A DNA stretch of 64,000 nucleotides from Pseudarthrobacter sp. NamE5 (GTDB lineage Bacteria > Actinomycetota > Actinomycetes > Actinomycetales > Micrococcaceae): assembly GCF_005796225.1 (NCBI RefSeq), contig NZ_VAHO01000005.1, positions 1 through 64,000 of the forward strand, given 5' to 3'. Below are positions 62,739-64,000 of this stretch, piece after piece (position 1 is the first letter of the stretch; each line of letters begins with the position of its first letter). Position numbers and translations under genes: made by a program. Under the pieces are notes generated by a model that was not told the origin of the DNA, did no database searches, and worked only from the letters and a program-made list of their open reading frames with translations.

Positions 62739-64000
62739 GTGAACACCCCGACCCCCGCCGCAGCCGCGCCTCCCGCGCAAGGAGGCGCCGCCGTCGTACT
62801 TCCCGACGGCGACGCGGCCAAGCTCTCCGGCCGCCGCGCCGCCCTGCTGATCTCCACCCTGCTGCTGGGCGTGCTGTCCTTCCAGCTGAACGCCAGCATG
62901 GTCACCCCCGCGCTGCCGCAGATCGCCGCCAGTTTCGGCGAAAGCGCGGACAGCGCCGCCCCCGTCCAGTCCATGTTCTTCCTGGCCGGCGCCATCGCCG
63001 GGCCCGTGATCGGCCGGTGGAGCGACTTCATCGGCCGCCGCGCCGCGCTGCTGCTGGTCCTGGGCATCATGGGCGCCGGCACCATCCTCTGCATCGCCGC
63101 GCCCACCCTGCCGCTGCTGGTCACCGGCCGGTTCCTGCAGGGCGTCTCCAGCGCCGTGTTCGCGCTCGCCTACATCGTGCTCAGCGAGAACCTGCAGGCC
63201 AAGGTCTTCGGCACCTCCGTGGGCATCATCGCCGCCATCAACGGGGGAGTGGGCGGCGTGGACGGCTACGTGGGCGGGCTCATGGCCGAGACCCTCGGCT
63301 TCCGGTCCATCTTCGTCGTCGTGCTCGTCCTCACCGCCATCGCCGCTGTGTGCATTTTCCGCCTGGTACCCGCCGGACGGCCTGTAGGGGTGCGGGGCGC
63401 CATGGACTGGTGGGGCGCCGGCTCCCTGTCGTTGTTCCTGGTGTTCCTGACGTACTTCGTGACCGACGGGTCGGCCGCCGGCTGGACGTCGCCCACCGCC
63501 CTGGCCCTGCTGGCCGGCACCGTTTTGTCCTTTGCGGGATTCTGGTTCATCGAGAAGCGCCGCAGCCACCCGCTCATCGCCGTGCACCACCTGCGCTCCC
63601 GCCAGGTGTGGCCGGTCATCGCCACCACCGTCCTCACCCTCGCCGGCATCTTCGCGGTCATCAACTTCACCGTGGTGCTGCTGAGCCAGGATAACGACGG
63701 CGGCTTCGGGCTTTCCGCCTCCATCTCCGCTTTGCTGTTCCTCACCCCCGCCGCGCTGATTGGCGTCTTCGCCGCACCGTTGGCGGGGTGGCTGGCGGAT
63801 AGGCGGGGCTGGGTGCGCACGTTGCGTTTGGGGACTTCGCTGAGCCTGGTGTGTGCCGTGGTCGCGGCGCTGTTTTCTTCCAGCCCTGCGGCGGTGTTTG
63901 TTGCCGTTGCCTGCCTGGGGATCTTCTACAACGGCTTCTTCCTGACCGCCATCAACGGGCTCTCGGTGCTGTTGTCGCCGAAGGAGGCCCCGGCTTCCTT
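62739..64000 (+). CDS. MFS transporter, truncated by the window edge
   Basis: The start is GTG at 62739, preceded by AAAGGAG at six bases. The frame is open to the end of the window, giving at least 420 residues. It has a polar Ala/Pro-rich N-terminus, then LLISTLLLGVLSFQLNASMV, and the MFS motif GRWSDFIGRRAALLLV after helix 2. VTGRFLQGVSSAVFALAYIV is helix 4, and GWLADRRGWVRTL is the equivalent loop in the second half. It resembles DHA-type drug or sugar exporters. Divergent pairing with ribokinase suggests a pentose or nucleoside substrate, which is inference. Confidence 0.9.
   Translation, partial: MNTPTPAAAAPPAQGGAAVVLPDGDAAKLSGRRAALLISTLLLGVLSFQLNASMVTPALPQIAASFGESADSAAPVQSMFFLAGAIAGPVIGRWSDFIGRRAALLLVLGIMGAGTILCIAAPTLPLLVTGRFLQGVSSAVFALAYIVLSENLQAKVFGTSVGIIAAINGGVGGVDGYVGGLMAETLGFRSIFVVVLVLTAIAAVCIFRLVPAGRPVGVRGAMDWWGAGSLSLFLVFLTYFVTDGSAAGWTSPTALALLAGTVLSFAGFWFIEKRRSHPLIAVHHLRSRQVWPVIATTVLTLAGIFAVINFTVVLLSQDNDGGFGLSASISALLFLTPAALIGVFAAPLAGWLADRRGWVRTLRLGTSLSLVCAVVAALFSSSPAAVFVAVACLGIFYNGFFLTAINGLSVLLSPKEAPAS

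Overview
The window looks like a chromosome segment of a high-GC Gram-positive actinobacterium, most likely Arthrobacter, Pseudarthrobacter or a close Micrococcaceae relative. This rests on GC-rich codon use, frequent GTG starts, and actinobacterial families such as Ltp lipoproteins, a DosS/DosR-like two-component pair and Pat/HisC-type aminotransferases. No rRNA, tRNA or CRISPR array was recognised.

Layout. (1) Positions 1-25700 are ordinary core or metabolic genes: secreted proteins (a beta-propeller-like protein, an HNH nuclease with an excalibur domain, a LysM lipoprotein), a probable operon of glycerophosphodiesterase, serine hydrolase and bile-acid-type symporter, a GYD protein, a GAF histidine kinase facing a response regulator, an MHS transporter, small enzymes, an oxidoreductase, an Ltp lipoprotein, and an amino-acid cluster (TPP enzyme, Lrp regulator, aromatic/histidinol-phosphate aminotransferase, APC permease). 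(2) Positions about 25700-37500 are the first half of an accessory island. A GntR-nitrilase catabolic locus has been broken up: the regulator is frameshifted, and the nitrilase lies in three separated pieces with a DUF6236 gene, a membrane-anchored receiver gene and a pentapeptide-repeat gene between them. The same stretch carries an McrA-like HNH nuclease divergent from an OGG-fold protein, and a reverse transcriptase with a PRTase-like partner (candidate type III retron). (3) Positions 37500-47700 hold a PLD-helicase-DUF3427 protein and a tight four-gene operon: a C2H2 zinc-finger protein, a coiled-coil protein, an Hsp70-like ATPase with a cysteine cluster, and a second coiled-coil protein. 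I recognise no described system with this composition, and it is my main candidate for something new. (4) Positions 47700-59450, on the minus strand, carry a SIR2 NADase-like gene, an excisionase-like HTH gene, a SNF2 helicase with DUF3883, a DUF1156 DNA methylase and a DUF499 ATPase with a HEPN-like N-terminus. This resembles the helicase-methylase-ATPase class of defence systems. (5) Positions 59900-64000 return to chromosomal genes: HAD and DeoR pseudogenes, a BldC-like HTH gene, a GNAT gene, ribokinase, and an MFS transporter cut by the window edge.

How the genes fit together. The island appears to be a stack of separate anti-phage modules inserted into a decaying catabolic locus. The plus-strand Hsp70 operon and the minus-strand SIR2-helicase-methylase-ATPase operon converge on a strong bidirectional terminator at 47663-47697. 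No integrase or transposase was recognised, so the route of acquisition is unclear. All functional names come from reading motifs by eye; no database search was run.
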